NCBI RefSeq assembly: GCF_003208175.1
Contig: NZ_QKMR01000009.1
Span: 106,769 to 170,768 of the forward strand
Length of the DNA stretch: 64,000 bases
Origin: Ruminiclostridium sufflavum DSM 19573
GTDB taxonomy: Bacteria > Bacillota > Clostridia > Acetivibrionales > DSM-1351
Reading direction: 5' to 3'
Position 1 is the first letter of the stretch, and each line of letters opens with the position of its first letter. The position numbers and the translations under genes are program-made. Under the pieces are notes generated by a model that was not told the DNA's origin, did not search any database, and saw only the letters and a list, made by a program, of their open reading frames with translations. This document shows positions 53,506-62,365 of this stretch, piece after piece.

Positions 53506-54183
53506 TTATTTCACATCTATTGATTTAAAGCTATTGCTGCTTGTAAGCTTATTTGATATTTTTTCTATCCACTTATCAATTGGCAGTAATAATACCGCTA
53601 TTATAAACGGAATATGGCATAGAGCAAAAATTATTCCTTCAGTATACGTAGGTATTCTTCCAAAGAAAATAATAATGTGGTGGGAATACTGCAATACATC
53701 AGGCAGCGCAGAGGAATTAATAACATACCACATTAAATCAAGAAAGCCTGAAAATATTATTAATACGCCGGTAACAGATATTTTAATAACATTACCCGGC
53801 TTTCCTCCACCCATTCTGTATGCAAAAGAGGCTGTAAAATTTATCATTGGATATAACAGCAAATACAGAAGTGTGTAAAATTCTCCTCCGACCTCATCAT
53901 ATTTTACAGGCACTATTCCACTAAAACCAAAATAGCTTATTCTAGGAATTATGTAACCCAAGAACACAAAAAACGGGAGTATTACTAATAGAAAGCCATG
54001 CTTTTGCTTGTTAGGGAAAAAGGCTATACTTAAAATAATGAAACCATAAATTGCCAGCTTGAATACCAGCCACCATATTTTTTCAATAGCACCTTGATGC
54101 GGCAGACAAAACCAGGTAATTAAAAAACCTGAAAAACCAATTACTAGACATATTAACCAGAAATACTTTTTTAAAACCTTCAT
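53506..54183 (-). CDS. Polytopic membrane protein of unknown function
   Basis: 225 residues, about six to seven hydrophobic segments, N-terminal MKVLKKYFWLICLV and a short charged C-terminus. Polar motifs between segments include YDEVGGEFYTLLY and QYSHHIIIFFGRIPTYTEG. No family recognised. GGAGGA precedes ATG. Its place between the prenyl-phosphate transferase and the GT2 suggests a part in lipid-linked glycan synthesis. Confidence 0.65.
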   Translation of the reverse strand: MKVLKKYFWLICLVIGFSGFLITWFCLPHQGAIEKIWWLVFKLAIYGFIILSIAFFPNKQKHGFLLVILPFFVFLGYIIPRISYFGFSGIVPVKYDEVGGEFYTLLYLLLYPMINFTASFAYRMGGGKPGNVIKISVTGVLIIFSGFLDLMWYVINSSALPDVLQYSHHIIIFFGRIPTYTEGIIFALCHIPFIIAVLLLPIDKWIEKISNKLTSSNSFKSIDVK

Positions 54184-54251
54184 TAATTCATCCTCCTAAT
54201 ATATTTTGCATTTTATTTGACCTTCCCTCCCTTAAATTGAAAACCTCACAT

Positions 54252-55184
54252 CTAAGAGAAAGCAAAGGGTAAAGCTTTAATGAATTTAATTGTTATTGCT
54301 ATAAACACCAATAAAACAAAATTAACGATAAATGGGATATCATTAACCAGCACTATCTCAGGATTTTCTCCCACATTTGATTTAAGAGACAGATATTGGT
54401 ATCTTAACATTCCATAAATAACTGAAGGTATTGTCAGCACCATCCATATGTTTTTTGAGACTTGAAAGGTATAAAAGGAATAGAATATTATAGAGCAGGA
54501 TGCAACTATCGGTAAAATCTGATTAATTAATTCTACCGAATATTCATTCAATATTTTTCTGTGCTCTTTTGCATTGCTGTTTAACGTATGTATTTCCTGC
54601 TTGCGTTTATTCAGTCCTAAAAACATAGTAAGGAAAAATATGCACAGTAAAATCCATAGAGATATCTCTTCATTTATAACTATATATCCAGATATCACTC
54701 TCAGAACAAATCCTGTAGAGATTACCATAATATCCACGATTACTATTTTTTTAAGCTTTATGGTATATAAAACATTAAGAATAAAATAAACTGATATGAC
54801 TGCTGCAAAGTTGTAATTAAACCAAAAGGATAGTACTAATGATATGGGACACAATATTATCAGCAGTACAAGGGCCTGTACCTTAGATACTGCTCCTGAA
54901 GCAAGGGGACGAAATTTTTTTATGGGATGAATTCTGTCAGCATTGATATCTAGCAAATCATTTAAAATATAAACTGAACTTGATATTAAGCAGAATAAAA
55001 TAAGTCCAATACAGGAATTGACCACGTGAGACAGTTCAATTATATTTCCCGAGAATAACAAAGCTAAAAAAACAAAAATATTTTTAATCCATTGTTTAGG
55101 TCTGAAAAGTCGTACCATAGAATTAATATTGGTTGCTTTTCTTTCAGATATAAGGAGCTCCGGGTAATCAAATTTATTATACAA
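54252..55184 (-). CDS. UbiA-family DPPR synthase-like prenyltransferase
   Basis: 310-residue UbiA-fold membrane enzyme. The sequence shows the marks of decaprenyl-phosphate 5-phosphoribosyltransferase: RPKQWIKNIFVF at the start, NDLLDINADRIHPIKKFRPLASG (NDxxDxxxDxxHPxKxxRP) and a second Asp loop KKIVIVDIMVI. In actinobacteria this enzyme makes the lipid-linked precursor of arabinofuranose. It heads the minus-strand operon with the membrane protein, GT2 and flippase genes, so a pentose-containing surface glycan is plausible. TTG 55184 is favoured by GGAAGG; ATG 55118 is possible but lacks a site. Confidence 0.78.
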   Translation of the reverse strand: MYNKFDYPELLISERKATNINSMVRLFRPKQWIKNIFVFLALLFSGNIIELSHVVNSCIGLILFCLISSSVYILNDLLDINADRIHPIKKFRPLASGAVSKVQALVLLIILCPISLVLSFWFNYNFAAVISVYFILNVLYTIKLKKIVIVDIMVISTGFVLRVISGYIVINEEISLWILLCIFFLTMFLGLNKRKQEIHTLNSNAKEHRKILNEYSVELINQILPIVASCSIIFYSFYTFQVSKNIWMVLTIPSVIYGMLRYQYLSLKSNVGENPEIVLVNDIPFIVNFVLLVFIAITIKFIKALPFAFS

Positions 55185-55208
55185 TAACTGTACCTTCCTT
55201 CCCCGATT

Positions 55209-55231
55209 TATTTCAGTATTTTACTGAAATA
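55209..55231. promoter_or_regulatory. Palindrome in the glycan-operon leader
   Basis: TATTTCAGTA, three bases, TACTGAAATA: perfect ten-base arms, directly before the ribosome site of the UbiA gene on the minus strand. Operator or leader hairpin. Confidence 0.6.
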
Positions 55232-55272
55232 ATACTTCTGTTTCGTTTTTTTACATTAATTGCTATTATAAT

Positions 55273-55372
55273 ACAAATAATACACTTATATCACAAATAA
55301 TACACTTATATCACAAATAATACACTTATATCACAAATAATACACTTATATAACAAATGATACACTATATTA
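55273..55372. repeat. 20-base tandem repeat array, five units
   Basis: Unit ACAAATAATACACTTATATC: three exact copies from 55273, a fourth with one change and a degenerate fifth. Contiguous, without spacers. Confidence 0.9.
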
Positions 55373-55485
55373 AACTATTTGTAAATATTTTTAAAACAAT
55401 ATTTGGTTAAACAGAAAATATTATATAAAAATATATAATTGTAACTTTTTTAATTAAAGCTTCAAAGGTTTTAAAAATAAAATAA

Positions 55486-55514
55486 TTGTAGAAATTAATA
55501 AAGTTAAGTATTAT
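55486..55514 (+). promoter_or_regulatory. Promoter TTGTAG-N17-TATTAT
   Basis: TTGTAG at 55486-55491, a 17-base spacer and TATTAT at 55509-55514, about 70 bases before the phosphoesterase start. Confidence 0.5.
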
Positions 55515-55588
55515 ACTGAACAGAATAAATATAGTTTGAAAGTGAATAAAAAAATCGGGGAAAATGTACATGGAGAGGACGGACTGAA

Positions 55589-56734
55589 ATGAGTACAGTA
55601 GGCATGGTTTTCGGTATTGCTGTTATGATATCTTTTTACGGAAGTGCTAATTTTTATATTGGAAGAAGAATATTTCAATGTCTTAGGTTTCTTTTCCCGC
55701 ATATAAATGTAACAATATTTACAGGTATATATATAGCAGTGGCATTATCGCTCATAATTGGCTATCTGCCGTTGCCTTCGGGCATTAAGGGGATAATGGG
55801 CAGGGCAGGCGCATATTGGATGGGTATTTTCATATATTTGTTAATGCTTTTCCTTATGGCTGACTTGATTATTTTTCTTGCAGGTATAGTAAGGGCTGTC
55901 CCGAATCCCACGCTTCAAGGAATTCGTTTTTATGAGGGGCTTATTGTGCTTTTGCTGGCTGCCTGCTTTGTGGGCTATGGCATATATAACGCGAATCAGA
56001 TTAAATATATTTCCTATGACATTCAAGCGAAAAAAACAGCTTATCCGGCTGATATGAAAATAGTCATGATAAGCGATTTACATTTAGGAGCTGTAAATTG
56101 CGAAAAGCGTCTTGCAGATATAGTACAGGGCATCAATAATTTGAAGCCTGATATTGTGTGTATAGCCGGAGATATTTTCAATGACGATTATTATGCTTTA
56201 AGTAAGCCTTATGAAGCAATTAATCTTCTTAGAGGTATTAAGACGGCATATGGTGTATATGCCAGTCTGGGGAACCATGACAGTGGGAAAACCTTCAAGG
56301 AGATGGTTGACTTCCTTGAGCAAAGCGATATAAAGCTCCTTAATGATGAATATGTAATTATTAATGAGAGGCTGGTTCTGCTGGGACGGGTAGATTCGTC
56401 CCCTAACGGCGGATTTGGGGAATTAAAGAGAAAGGATACTAAGGAAATTTTAGCTTCGATAGACACAAATATGCCTGTTGCGGTTATGGACCATACTCCT
56501 GCAAACCTTGACCAGTATGACGGCAGGATTGATTTAGTACTTTCAGGACATACTCACAGGGGACAGATATTTCCGTTCAATTTAATAACAAATGCCATAT
56601 TTACTGTAGACTATGGACATTATCAGAAGGCTTCAGACAGCCCCCATTTTATAGTTACGTCTGGAGCAGGTACATGGGGGCCGCCAATGCGGGTTGGCTC
56701 CGATAATGAAATTGTAAGCATCTTATTGCGATAG
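55589..56734 (+). CDS. Membrane-anchored metallophosphoesterase
   Basis: 381 residues. Three to four N-terminal membrane segments (residues 1-135) precede a calcineurin-like domain with MISDLHLG, AGDIFND, LGNHDS, MDHTP and SGHTHRGQ, the full set of two-metal ligands. This YkuE/YpbG-like layout acts on phospholipid-type or nucleotide phosphodiesters at the membrane; substrate unknown. ATG 55589 follows AGAGGA. Monocistronic, with a terminator at 56921. Confidence 0.87.
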   Translation: MSTVGMVFGIAVMISFYGSANFYIGRRIFQCLRFLFPHINVTIFTGIYIAVALSLIIGYLPLPSGIKGIMGRAGAYWMGIFIYLLMLFLMADLIIFLAGIVRAVPNPTLQGIRFYEGLIVLLLAACFVGYGIYNANQIKYISYDIQAKKTAYPADMKIVMISDLHLGAVNCEKRLADIVQGINNLKPDIVCIAGDIFNDDYYALSKPYEAINLLRGIKTAYGVYASLGNHDSGKTFKEMVDFLEQSDIKLLNDEYVIINERLVLLGRVDSSPNGGFGELKRKDTKEILASIDTNMPVAVMDHTPANLDQYDGRIDLVLSGHTHRGQIFPFNLITNAIFTVDYGHYQKASDSPHFIVTSGAGTWGPPMRVGSDNEIVSILLR

Positions 56735-56858
56735 AGATTGAAAAGCTCTGATTTCTTGAAAAAGGAAAAGGTTACCGCAAAAGTTCATATAGAATTCACG
56801 AAACAATCAAAAATTATTAACATACTGGGGCTATTATATAACCATAGCCTTTTCATTG

Positions 56859-56891
56859 AGTCAATTCGGTGCAAGCCGGTAATAATTGACT
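56859..56891. repeat. Compact 33-base dispersed repeat copy
   Basis: AGTCAATT and AATTGACT as perfect terminal inverted repeats around a 17-base centre with GCAAGCCGG. The shortest complete copy seen. Confidence 0.65.
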
Positions 56892-56920
56892 GTTTCCTCT
56901 TCTTTTATAATTTTTGTTAT

Positions 56921-56945
56921 AGCTCCGGCAACGGAGCTTTTATTG
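56921..56945 (+). terminator. Rho-independent terminator
   Basis: AGCTCC, loop GGCAAC, GGAGCT, then TTTTATT. It ends the phosphoesterase transcript. Confidence 0.7.
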
Positions 56946-57200
56946 TTTGGTGTAAAAAGCATAAAACAAGCATTTTAAAAGGCCGCTTTAAAGCTTAATT
57001 CATTTTTTCGGTTTTTAAAGCCCGTATATTAAGGGAGATAAATGCAAATTAAATGTAGAATAATATGAGGTTTTGTAATATAATAAAGTGGTGTTCTGAT
57101 GGAAATACATATCAGAGGACAAGTAAAGCTTTGCTACAACAAAATCAAAAAGCAGGTAAGAAACATAAATACAAATAATATGGGGAAGAATTGAAGATGA

Positions 57201-57431
57201 CTAAGGTCAATAACAGTTCAAGCCTTAGCAATAATCAGAATATCAAGTATATCGTTTTTTAGTGGGATTAAGCATTTGATATTAAAAGATTTTATTATTT
57301 ATGATATACTATGTCAGAATGGATTGTTTCTGTATTATTTCAGACATATTTTTATAGGTTGGTTGCCTGTGGCTCGGTTATTGGGGATTCCAAGCCTAAG
57401 CTGTTTTTTAGCCTCTGGTAATTGACTTTAT
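57201..57431. repeat. Split or composite dispersed repeat copy
   Basis: Left end CTAAGGTCAATAACAGTTCA then AGCCTTAGC, right end CTCTGGTAATTGACTTTA, separated by about 180 bases. The inner part holds ATATCGTTTTTTAG, also present in the 60-kb copy. Confidence 0.5.
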
Positions 57432-57493
57432 TTTAGAAAGTATTGTGTGTGTGTTTTATTTTTGCTTATTAAGTTTTAATTTTGCTTTAGGTA

Positions 57494-57523
57494 TTGTTTC
57501 ACTTTAGTAAAAAATGTTATTAT
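57494..57523 (+). promoter_or_regulatory. Possible promoter of the transketolase pair
   Basis: TTGTTT at 57494-57499 and TATTAT at 57518-57523 with an 18-base spacer, just before AGGAG at 57541-57545. Confidence 0.45.
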
Positions 57524-57552
57524 ACAAAAAAGCATTAAAAAGGAGCAGCAAT

Positions 57553-58389
57553 ATGGAAAAATTAGAATTACAAAAGATTGCAAATGAAATCCGTAAAGGA
57601 ATTGTAACGGCAGTGCATAGTGCAAAGAGCGGACATCCGGGCGGATCTTTGTCTGCGGCGGATATTTTTACTTATCTTTATTTTAAGGAAATGAATATTG
57701 ACCCAAGGAATCCCAATAAGGAAGACCGGGACAGGTTTGTTCTGTCAAAAGGGCATGTGGCTCCGGGGCTATATTCTACACTGGCTCACAGAGGATATTT
57801 CCCGGTAGAGGATTTGAAAACCTTACGTCATGTAGGCTCATACCTTCAAGGACATCCGGATATGAAGCATATTCCGGGAGTGGATATGTCAAGCGGTTCA
57901 TTGGGACAAGGCGTTTCTGCGGCAGTAGGTATGGCGCTTTCTGCTAAATTAACCGGCAAGAATCACCGCATTTATGCCCTTATGGGAGACGGAGAGCTTC
58001 AGGAAGGCCAGATATGGGAAGCGGCAATGTTTGCCGGACATAGAAAATTGGATAACCTTTTAGTAATTGTTGATAACAACAATTTGCAAATTGACGGCTG
58101 TATCAGTGATGTATGCTCACCATACCCTATTGACAGAAAGTTTGAAGCATTTAATTTCCATGTAATCAATGCGGATGCAAATGATTTTGATTCTCTTGAG
58201 TCTGCCTTTAATGAAGCAAGACAGACAAAGGGAATGCCGACTGCCATTGTAGCAAAGAGCATAAAAGGAAAAGGTGTTTCGTTCATGCAAAACAAAGCAG
58301 GGTGGCATGGAAAGGCCCCTAACGACGAGGAATATGCAATTGCAATGAAAGAATTGGAGAAAGCAGGTGAAGCCTTATGCCAGAAATAA
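57553..58389 (+). CDS. Transketolase, N-terminal subunit
   Basis: 278 residues carrying the thiamine-diphosphate (ThDP)-binding half: SGHPGGSLSAADI, KGHVAPGLYS, GSLGQGVSAAVGMA and the ThDP motif GDGELQEGQIWEA...DNNNLQIDG. It pairs with the C-terminal subunit encoded next; together they transfer two-carbon ketol units in the pentose phosphate pathway. Split transketolases are common in clostridia. ATG 57553 has AGGAG 7 bases upstream; ATG 57514 is unsupported. The genes overlap by 13 bases. Confidence 0.93.
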   Translation: MEKLELQKIANEIRKGIVTAVHSAKSGHPGGSLSAADIFTYLYFKEMNIDPRNPNKEDRDRFVLSKGHVAPGLYSTLAHRGYFPVEDLKTLRHVGSYLQGHPDMKHIPGVDMSSGSLGQGVSAAVGMALSAKLTGKNHRIYALMGDGELQEGQIWEAAMFAGHRKLDNLLVIVDNNNLQIDGCISDVCSPYPIDRKFEAFNFHVINADANDFDSLESAFNEARQTKGMPTAIVAKSIKGKGVSFMQNKAGWHGKAPNDEEYAIAMKELEKAGEALCQK

Positions 58390-59318
58390 AAAAAATTGCT
58401 ACAAGAGAAAGCTATGGAAAAGCATTGGCTGAATTGGGTGCAAAATATGATAATTTAGTAGTATTGGATGCTGACCTTGCGGGAGCTACAAAGACAGATA
58501 CTTTTCAGAAGGCATTTCCGGAAAGGCATATAGACTGTGGTATTGCAGAGGCTAACATGACCGTTATAGGAGCCGGAATGGCAACAACAGGCATGGTTCC
58601 TTTTATAAGTACTTTTGCAATGTTTGCCGCAGGACGTGCTTTTGAGCAGGTACGTAATGCCATAGGATATCCTCATCTGAATGTAAAAATAGGCGCTACA
58701 CATGCCGGAATTTCAGTTGGCGAAGATGGAGCTTCCCATCAGTGCAATGAGGATATCGCCTTAATGAGAGTAATTCCTGGAATGACAATAATCAACCCGT
58801 CTGATGACGTGGAGGCGAAAGCTGCCGTTTATGCCGCATATCACCATCAGGGCCCTGTTTATCTGAGATTCGGAAGACTGGCAGTTCCTGTGATTAATGA
58901 TAATGCCGACTATAAGTTTGAGCTTGGAAAGGGCATTGTTTTGAGAGAGGGAAAAGATATTACAATAGTTGCCACAGGCCTTGAGGTTTCAGAAAGTCTG
59001 GCTGCGGCTGAAAAATTGGCAGCAGACGGTATTCAGGTCAAGGTTATAAATATTCATACAATTAAGCCTTTAGATGAAGAACTGATTATAAAGGCGGCAA
59101 AAGAAACCGGTAAGGTAGTAACCGTTGAAGAGCATTCTGTTATCGGCGGATTGGGAAGTGCAGTATGTGATTGCCTGGCTGCGAATGCACCGACAAAGGT
59201 GATGAAAATCGGTATGAATGATGTATTCGGAGAATCAGGCCCTGCAAAGGAGCTGCTGGTAAAATACGGTCTTGATGCCGACGGTATCTATAAGAAAATA
59301 AAAGAATTTCTGGCTTAA
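58377..59318 (+). CDS. Transketolase, C-terminal subunit
   Basis: 313 residues with the pyrimidine-binding and C-terminal transketolase domains: DADLAGATKT, DCGIAEANMTVIGAGMA, TFAMFAAGRAFEQVRN, THAGISVGEDGASHQ and the final VTVEEHSVIGGLGSAV. It begins inside the preceding gene (13-base overlap), typical of coupled translation giving equal subunits. Confidence 0.93.
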   Translation: MPEIKKIATRESYGKALAELGAKYDNLVVLDADLAGATKTDTFQKAFPERHIDCGIAEANMTVIGAGMATTGMVPFISTFAMFAAGRAFEQVRNAIGYPHLNVKIGATHAGISVGEDGASHQCNEDIALMRVIPGMTIINPSDDVEAKAAVYAAYHHQGPVYLRFGRLAVPVINDNADYKFELGKGIVLREGKDITIVATGLEVSESLAAAEKLAADGIQVKVINIHTIKPLDEELIIKAAKETGKVVTVEEHSVIGGLGSAVCDCLAANAPTKVMKIGMNDVFGESGPAKELLVKYGLDADGIYKKIKEFLA

Positions 59319-59360
59319 GCTTAAAAACCTAACACCTTAAAAAATTCTTTGTTAAAAGAG

Positions 59361-59445
59361 GCTGCTTTCGAAAAATTAACAGAGCCGCAGTATTTCCCGT
59401 GGTTGCTTCAGACCTGTAAATATTGCGCTGTTAAGCGAAAGCAGC
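59361..59445. terminator. Long hairpin between convergent genes
   Basis: GCTGCTTTCG (59361-59370) pairs with CGAAAGCAGC (59436-59445), followed by TTTTCT. An inner TTAACAG/CTGTTAA pairing extends it. It probably terminates the transketolase transcript and, from the other strand, the regulator. Confidence 0.5.
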
Positions 59446-59449
59446 TTTT

Positions 59450-60139
59450 CTACATCAGGCATTTCTTAAGTGCTTCCGCAGACAGAATTTTAAAGGAATT
59501 CTGGTAGTAGTCCAGAATATTTTCCTCCTTCATTTTAGCAAGCTCACGGCACATCGAGGTGCGGGAGACATTCAGATATTCGGCAAGCTCATTTCTATTT
59601 GGAGTTATATTGAAGCTAAGGCTGTTATTGCTTTTTGATTCGGTCAGAAGATAAGCCGCCAGCTTTTCCCGCATTCCTTTCAAAGCAAGCAGCTCGATTT
59701 TATTGTTAAGATTATAGTTTTTCTGTCCTAAAATCATCATCATATTCTGTATAAGCTGAACATGAAAGCTGCATGAATTACCGCAGCTCTTGATTATCCT
59801 TTCATAAGGAATAAATAGTATTGCGGCAGCCTCCTTTACCCTGATTGTAACAGGAGAAATCCTCTGAGCGGTACATACAATTCCTTCCCCGAAAATCTGA
59901 GCAGGATCAAGAAAAGCCATTATATGCCTGTTGCCTGCAAGGTTTTCCTTTATAATCTCCGCCGAGCCTGATACAAGGATTCCAATATGATTAATCTGAT
60001 TTCCTGCGAAGAATACATATTCGTTATCCTTATAGCTTCTGGTATATGAACAAAGGCAGGATAGGAGAGCTCCGAGGTTCTCGCCTGCAATTCCTTTAAA
60101 CAGCGTGCATTTTGATAATACGGGAATGTAAGCTTCCAA
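59450..60139 (-). CDS. Crp/Fnr-family regulator, probably HcpR-like
   Basis: 229 residues: an N-terminal cyclic-nucleotide-binding-like beta-roll (IGILVSGSAEIIKENLAGNRHI, IFGEGIV) and a C-terminal winged helix with recognition region NRNELAEYLNVSRTSMCRELAKM. No FNR-type N-terminal cysteine cluster is seen, which fits HcpR-like nitrosative-stress sensors more than FNR. It is divergent from hcp, its likely target, and a 16-base palindrome sits in the shared region. Confidence 0.85.
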   Translation of the reverse strand: MEAYIPVLSKCTLFKGIAGENLGALLSCLCSYTRSYKDNEYVFFAGNQINHIGILVSGSAEIIKENLAGNRHIMAFLDPAQIFGEGIVCTAQRISPVTIRVKEAAAILFIPYERIIKSCGNSCSFHVQLIQNMMMILGQKNYNLNNKIELLALKGMREKLAAYLLTESKSNNSLSFNITPNRNELAEYLNVSRTSMCRELAKMKEENILDYYQNSFKILSAEALKKCLM

Positions 60140-60173
60140 TTTTTATACCTCCGATTTAAATATTTGCCCCAAA

Positions 60174-60322
60174 CTATCTGACGGTTGCATAGTTTATTTA
60201 TCCGATAGTAATTGACTAAGGTCAATTACGGTTCAAGCCTTCGCAACGATAGAATATCGTTTTTTCAGCGAATTAAGCTTTTAAGCTAATTTTGAACGCA
60301 GTTTGATAGTAATTAACTTTGG
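60174..60322. repeat. Composite dispersed repeat, copy C
   Basis: First unit ACTATCTGACGGTTGCATAG to CCGATAGTAATTGACT (60174-60216), then a second unit from GGTCAATTACGGTTCAAGCC to GATAGTAATTAACTTTGG (to 60322). It lies in the regulator/hcp divergent region. Confidence 0.7.
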
Positions 60323-60330
60323 CAAAAAAA

Positions 60331-60346
60331 TGTAGCTGAGGCTACA
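60331..60346. promoter_or_regulatory. Crp/Fnr-type operator at hcp
   Basis: TGTAGC-TGAG-GCTACA, a perfect inverted repeat. A TATACT lies at 60368-60373; with +1 at 60380 the site is centred at -41.5, the class II activation position. Confidence 0.6.
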
Positions 60347-60434
60347 GCATAGGATAGTTAATTCTATTATACTAAGTCTGTAAAACAAATCAAGCACATT
60401 AATCTCAAAATAAATTAAAAGGAGATAGATAAAT

Positions 60435-62285
60435 ATGGAAAATAAAATGTTTTGTTATCAATGTCAGGAGACAGCAGGCTGTACAGGCTGCACAAATTCC
60501 GGTGTATGCGGAAAGTCACCGGAGCTTGCAAGGACACAGGATTTATTGATTTATGCGACAAAGGGCTTGAGTATCGTTACGACTGCATTAAGAGCGCAGG
60601 GAGAGAGTGTTTCTCCCGATGTGAATCATCACATTACCCTCAGCCTGTTTACAACAATTACAAATGCCAACTTTGACGAAGAGGTAATTTATCAAAGAGT
60701 GCGGGATACCTTGAAGCTAAAAGAGGCTTTACTGAAAAAAACGAAAAATAAGGAAGCCATGCATCCGGCAGCCTTGTGGAACGGAACAACGAAAGAGGAA
60801 TTAGATTCAAAGGCGGAAGAGGCAGGAGTTCTTTTTACAAAAAATGAAGATATCAGAAGCCTCAGGGAACTTATTATCTATGGAAACAAAGGTCTGGCCG
60901 CATATATGAAGCATGCAAATGAGCTGGGCTACGATGACGAGGCAATCAATGCATTTATGCAAAGGGCACTGGCGGCAACCTTGGATGACAGCTTAAGCGC
61001 AGAGGCTTTGACAGCCCTTACCCTTGAAACAGGAAAATTCGGCGTTGACGGGATGGCGCTGCTTGACACTGCAAATACTTCAACCTATGGTAATCCTGAA
61101 ATTACAAAGGTGAATATAGGAGTAGGCAAAAACCCCGGTATATTAATTTCAGGCCATGACCTCAAGGATCTGGAGCAGCTCCTTGAGCAAACACAGGGCA
61201 CAGGAATTGACGTATATACACATTCTGAAATGCTTCCTGCCCACTACTATCCGAAATTCAAGAAATACAGCAATTTTACAGGTAACTACGGAAATGCATG
61301 GTGGAAGCAAAAAGAGGAATTTGAAAGCTTTAACGGACCAATCCTTATGACAACAAACTGTATAGTACCCCCAAAGGATTCCTATAAGGCAAGATTATTT
61401 ACCACAGGTTCTGCAGGCTTTAGCGGATGCACTCATATTGAGAAGGATGAAAACGGCAATAAGGACTTTTCGGCTGTAATAGAAATGGCTAAGGCCTGTA
61501 AACCGCCTGTTCAGATAGAGGAAGGGGAAATTGTAGGAGGATTTGCCCACAAGCAGGTTCTGGCACTGGCGGACAAGGTTGTTGATGCCGTAAAAACGGG
61601 TGCTATCAGAAAGTTTTTTGTAATGGCAGGCTGTGACGGACGCCAGAAGGCGAGAAATTACTATACTGATTTTGCAAAAGCACTTCCGAAGAATACTGTA
61701 ATTATGACTGCGGGCTGTGCTAAATATAAGTACAACAAACTGGAGCTGGGTGAAATTAATGGTATTCCGAGAGTTCTTGATGCGGGACAATGCAACGATT
61801 CGTATTCATTGGCAGTAATTGCACTGAAGCTGAAGGAAGTATTCGGACTTGATGACATCAACAAGCTGCCTATTGCCTTTAATATTGCATGGTATGAACA
61901 AAAAGCAGTTATAGTGCTTCTTTCATTATTGCATCTGGGTGTTAAGAATATACACCTTGGGCCTACCCTGCCGGCATTCCTTTCTCCGAATGTAGCAAAG
62001 ATATTGGTTGAAAATTTCGGAATCGGAGGAATTACAAATGTGGAGGACGATTTGAAAATGTTTTTAGGTGATGAAGAAAAGGAAGCAGGCGCAGCTGTTT
62101 CAAAAGATATGATTATAGGTGACATACTAAAAATAAATCCGGATTATGCAAGGGTATTGATGGAAGCAGGAATGCACTGCCTCGGCTGTCCTTCCTCACA
62201 GGCGGAAACATTGGAGGAGGCATGCGGCGTACACGGCTTGGAGATTGAAAAAATATTGAAAAAGCTGAATCAAGCGAAAGGCTAA
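60435..62285 (+). CDS. hcp: Hybrid-cluster protein (hydroxylamine reductase) with DUF1858 tail
   Basis: 616-residue iron-sulfur enzyme that reduces nitric oxide or hydroxylamine and protects anaerobes from nitrosative stress. The N-terminal cysteines C7-x2-C10-x8-C19-x5-C25 fit the [4Fe-4S] pattern of anaerobe Hcps. Hybrid-cluster ligand regions: [37 protein letters not shown] and DAGQCND. The last 60-70 residues are a DUF1858-type domain ([20 protein letters not shown], then [10 protein letters not shown]), which accounts for the extra length over the usual 540-550. It is separated from the divergent regulator by a repeat copy, an operator and a promoter. Confidence 0.93.
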   Translation: MENKMFCYQCQETAGCTGCTNSGVCGKSPELARTQDLLIYATKGLSIVTTALRAQGESVSPDVNHHITLSLFTTITNANFDEEVIYQRVRDTLKLKEALLKKTKNKEAMHPAALWNGTTKEELDSKAEEAGVLFTKNEDIRSLRELIIYGNKGLAAYMKHANELGYDDEAINAFMQRALAATLDDSLSAEALTALTLETGKFGVDGMALLDTANTSTYGNPEITKVNIGVGKNPGILISGHDLKDLEQLLEQTQGTGIDVYTHSEMLPAHYYPKFKKYSNFTGNYGNAWWKQKEEFESFNGPILMTTNCIVPPKDSYKARLFTTGSAGFSGCTHIEKDENGNKDFSAVIEMAKACKPPVQIEEGEIVGGFAHKQVLALADKVVDAVKTGAIRKFFVMAGCDGRQKARNYYTDFAKALPKNTVIMTAGCAKYKYNKLELGEINGIPRVLDAGQCNDSYSLAVIALKLKEVFGLDDINKLPIAFNIAWYEQKAVIVLLSLLHLGVKNIHLGPTLPAFLSPNVAKILVENFGIGGITNVEDDLKMFLGDEEKEAGAAVSKDMIIGDILKINPDYARVLMEAGMHCLGCPSSQAETLEEACGVHGLEIEKILKKLNQAKG

Positions 62286-62309
62286 GCCGGTATAGGGGTC
62301 GTTAAATAG

Positions 62310-62365
62310 AAGCTTCCTTGCAAGGGTGACAATACATCACCCCCTGCAAGGAAGCTTTGCTTTTA
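62310..62365 (+). terminator. Strong terminator after hcp
   Basis: AAGCTTCCTTGCA and TGCAAGGAAGCTT with an inner GGGTGA/TCACCC, followed by TTGCTTTT. It also spans the end of the convergent foldase gene. Confidence 0.8.

Larger units (their letters stand above)
55185..55588. other. 404-base divergent region with palindrome and tandem repeats
   Basis: Lies between the minus-strand glycan operon and the plus-strand phosphoesterase. It holds a 10-base-arm palindrome (55209-55231), five 20-base tandem units (55273-55372) and a plus-strand promoter (55486-55514). Confidence 0.6.
56735..57552 (+). other. 818-base gap: terminator, repeats, promoter
   Basis: Holds a compact repeat copy (56859-56891), a terminator (56921-56945), a small inverted repeat TCTGAT/ATCAGA (57095-57116), a split repeat copy (57201-57431) and the promoter of the transketolase pair. 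No convincing gene; an 86-codon frame over the first part overlaps the repeat and has only a TTG start. Confidence 0.55.

Noticed and set aside
55273-55372. CRISPR-like array
   Set aside because: Units are 20 bases, contiguous and without unique spacers, and no cas gene is near.
56738-56998. 86-codon plus-strand ORF after the phosphoesterase
   Set aside because: TTG start without a ribosome site, overlaps a dispersed repeat and a terminator, and composition is unlike the neighbouring proteins.
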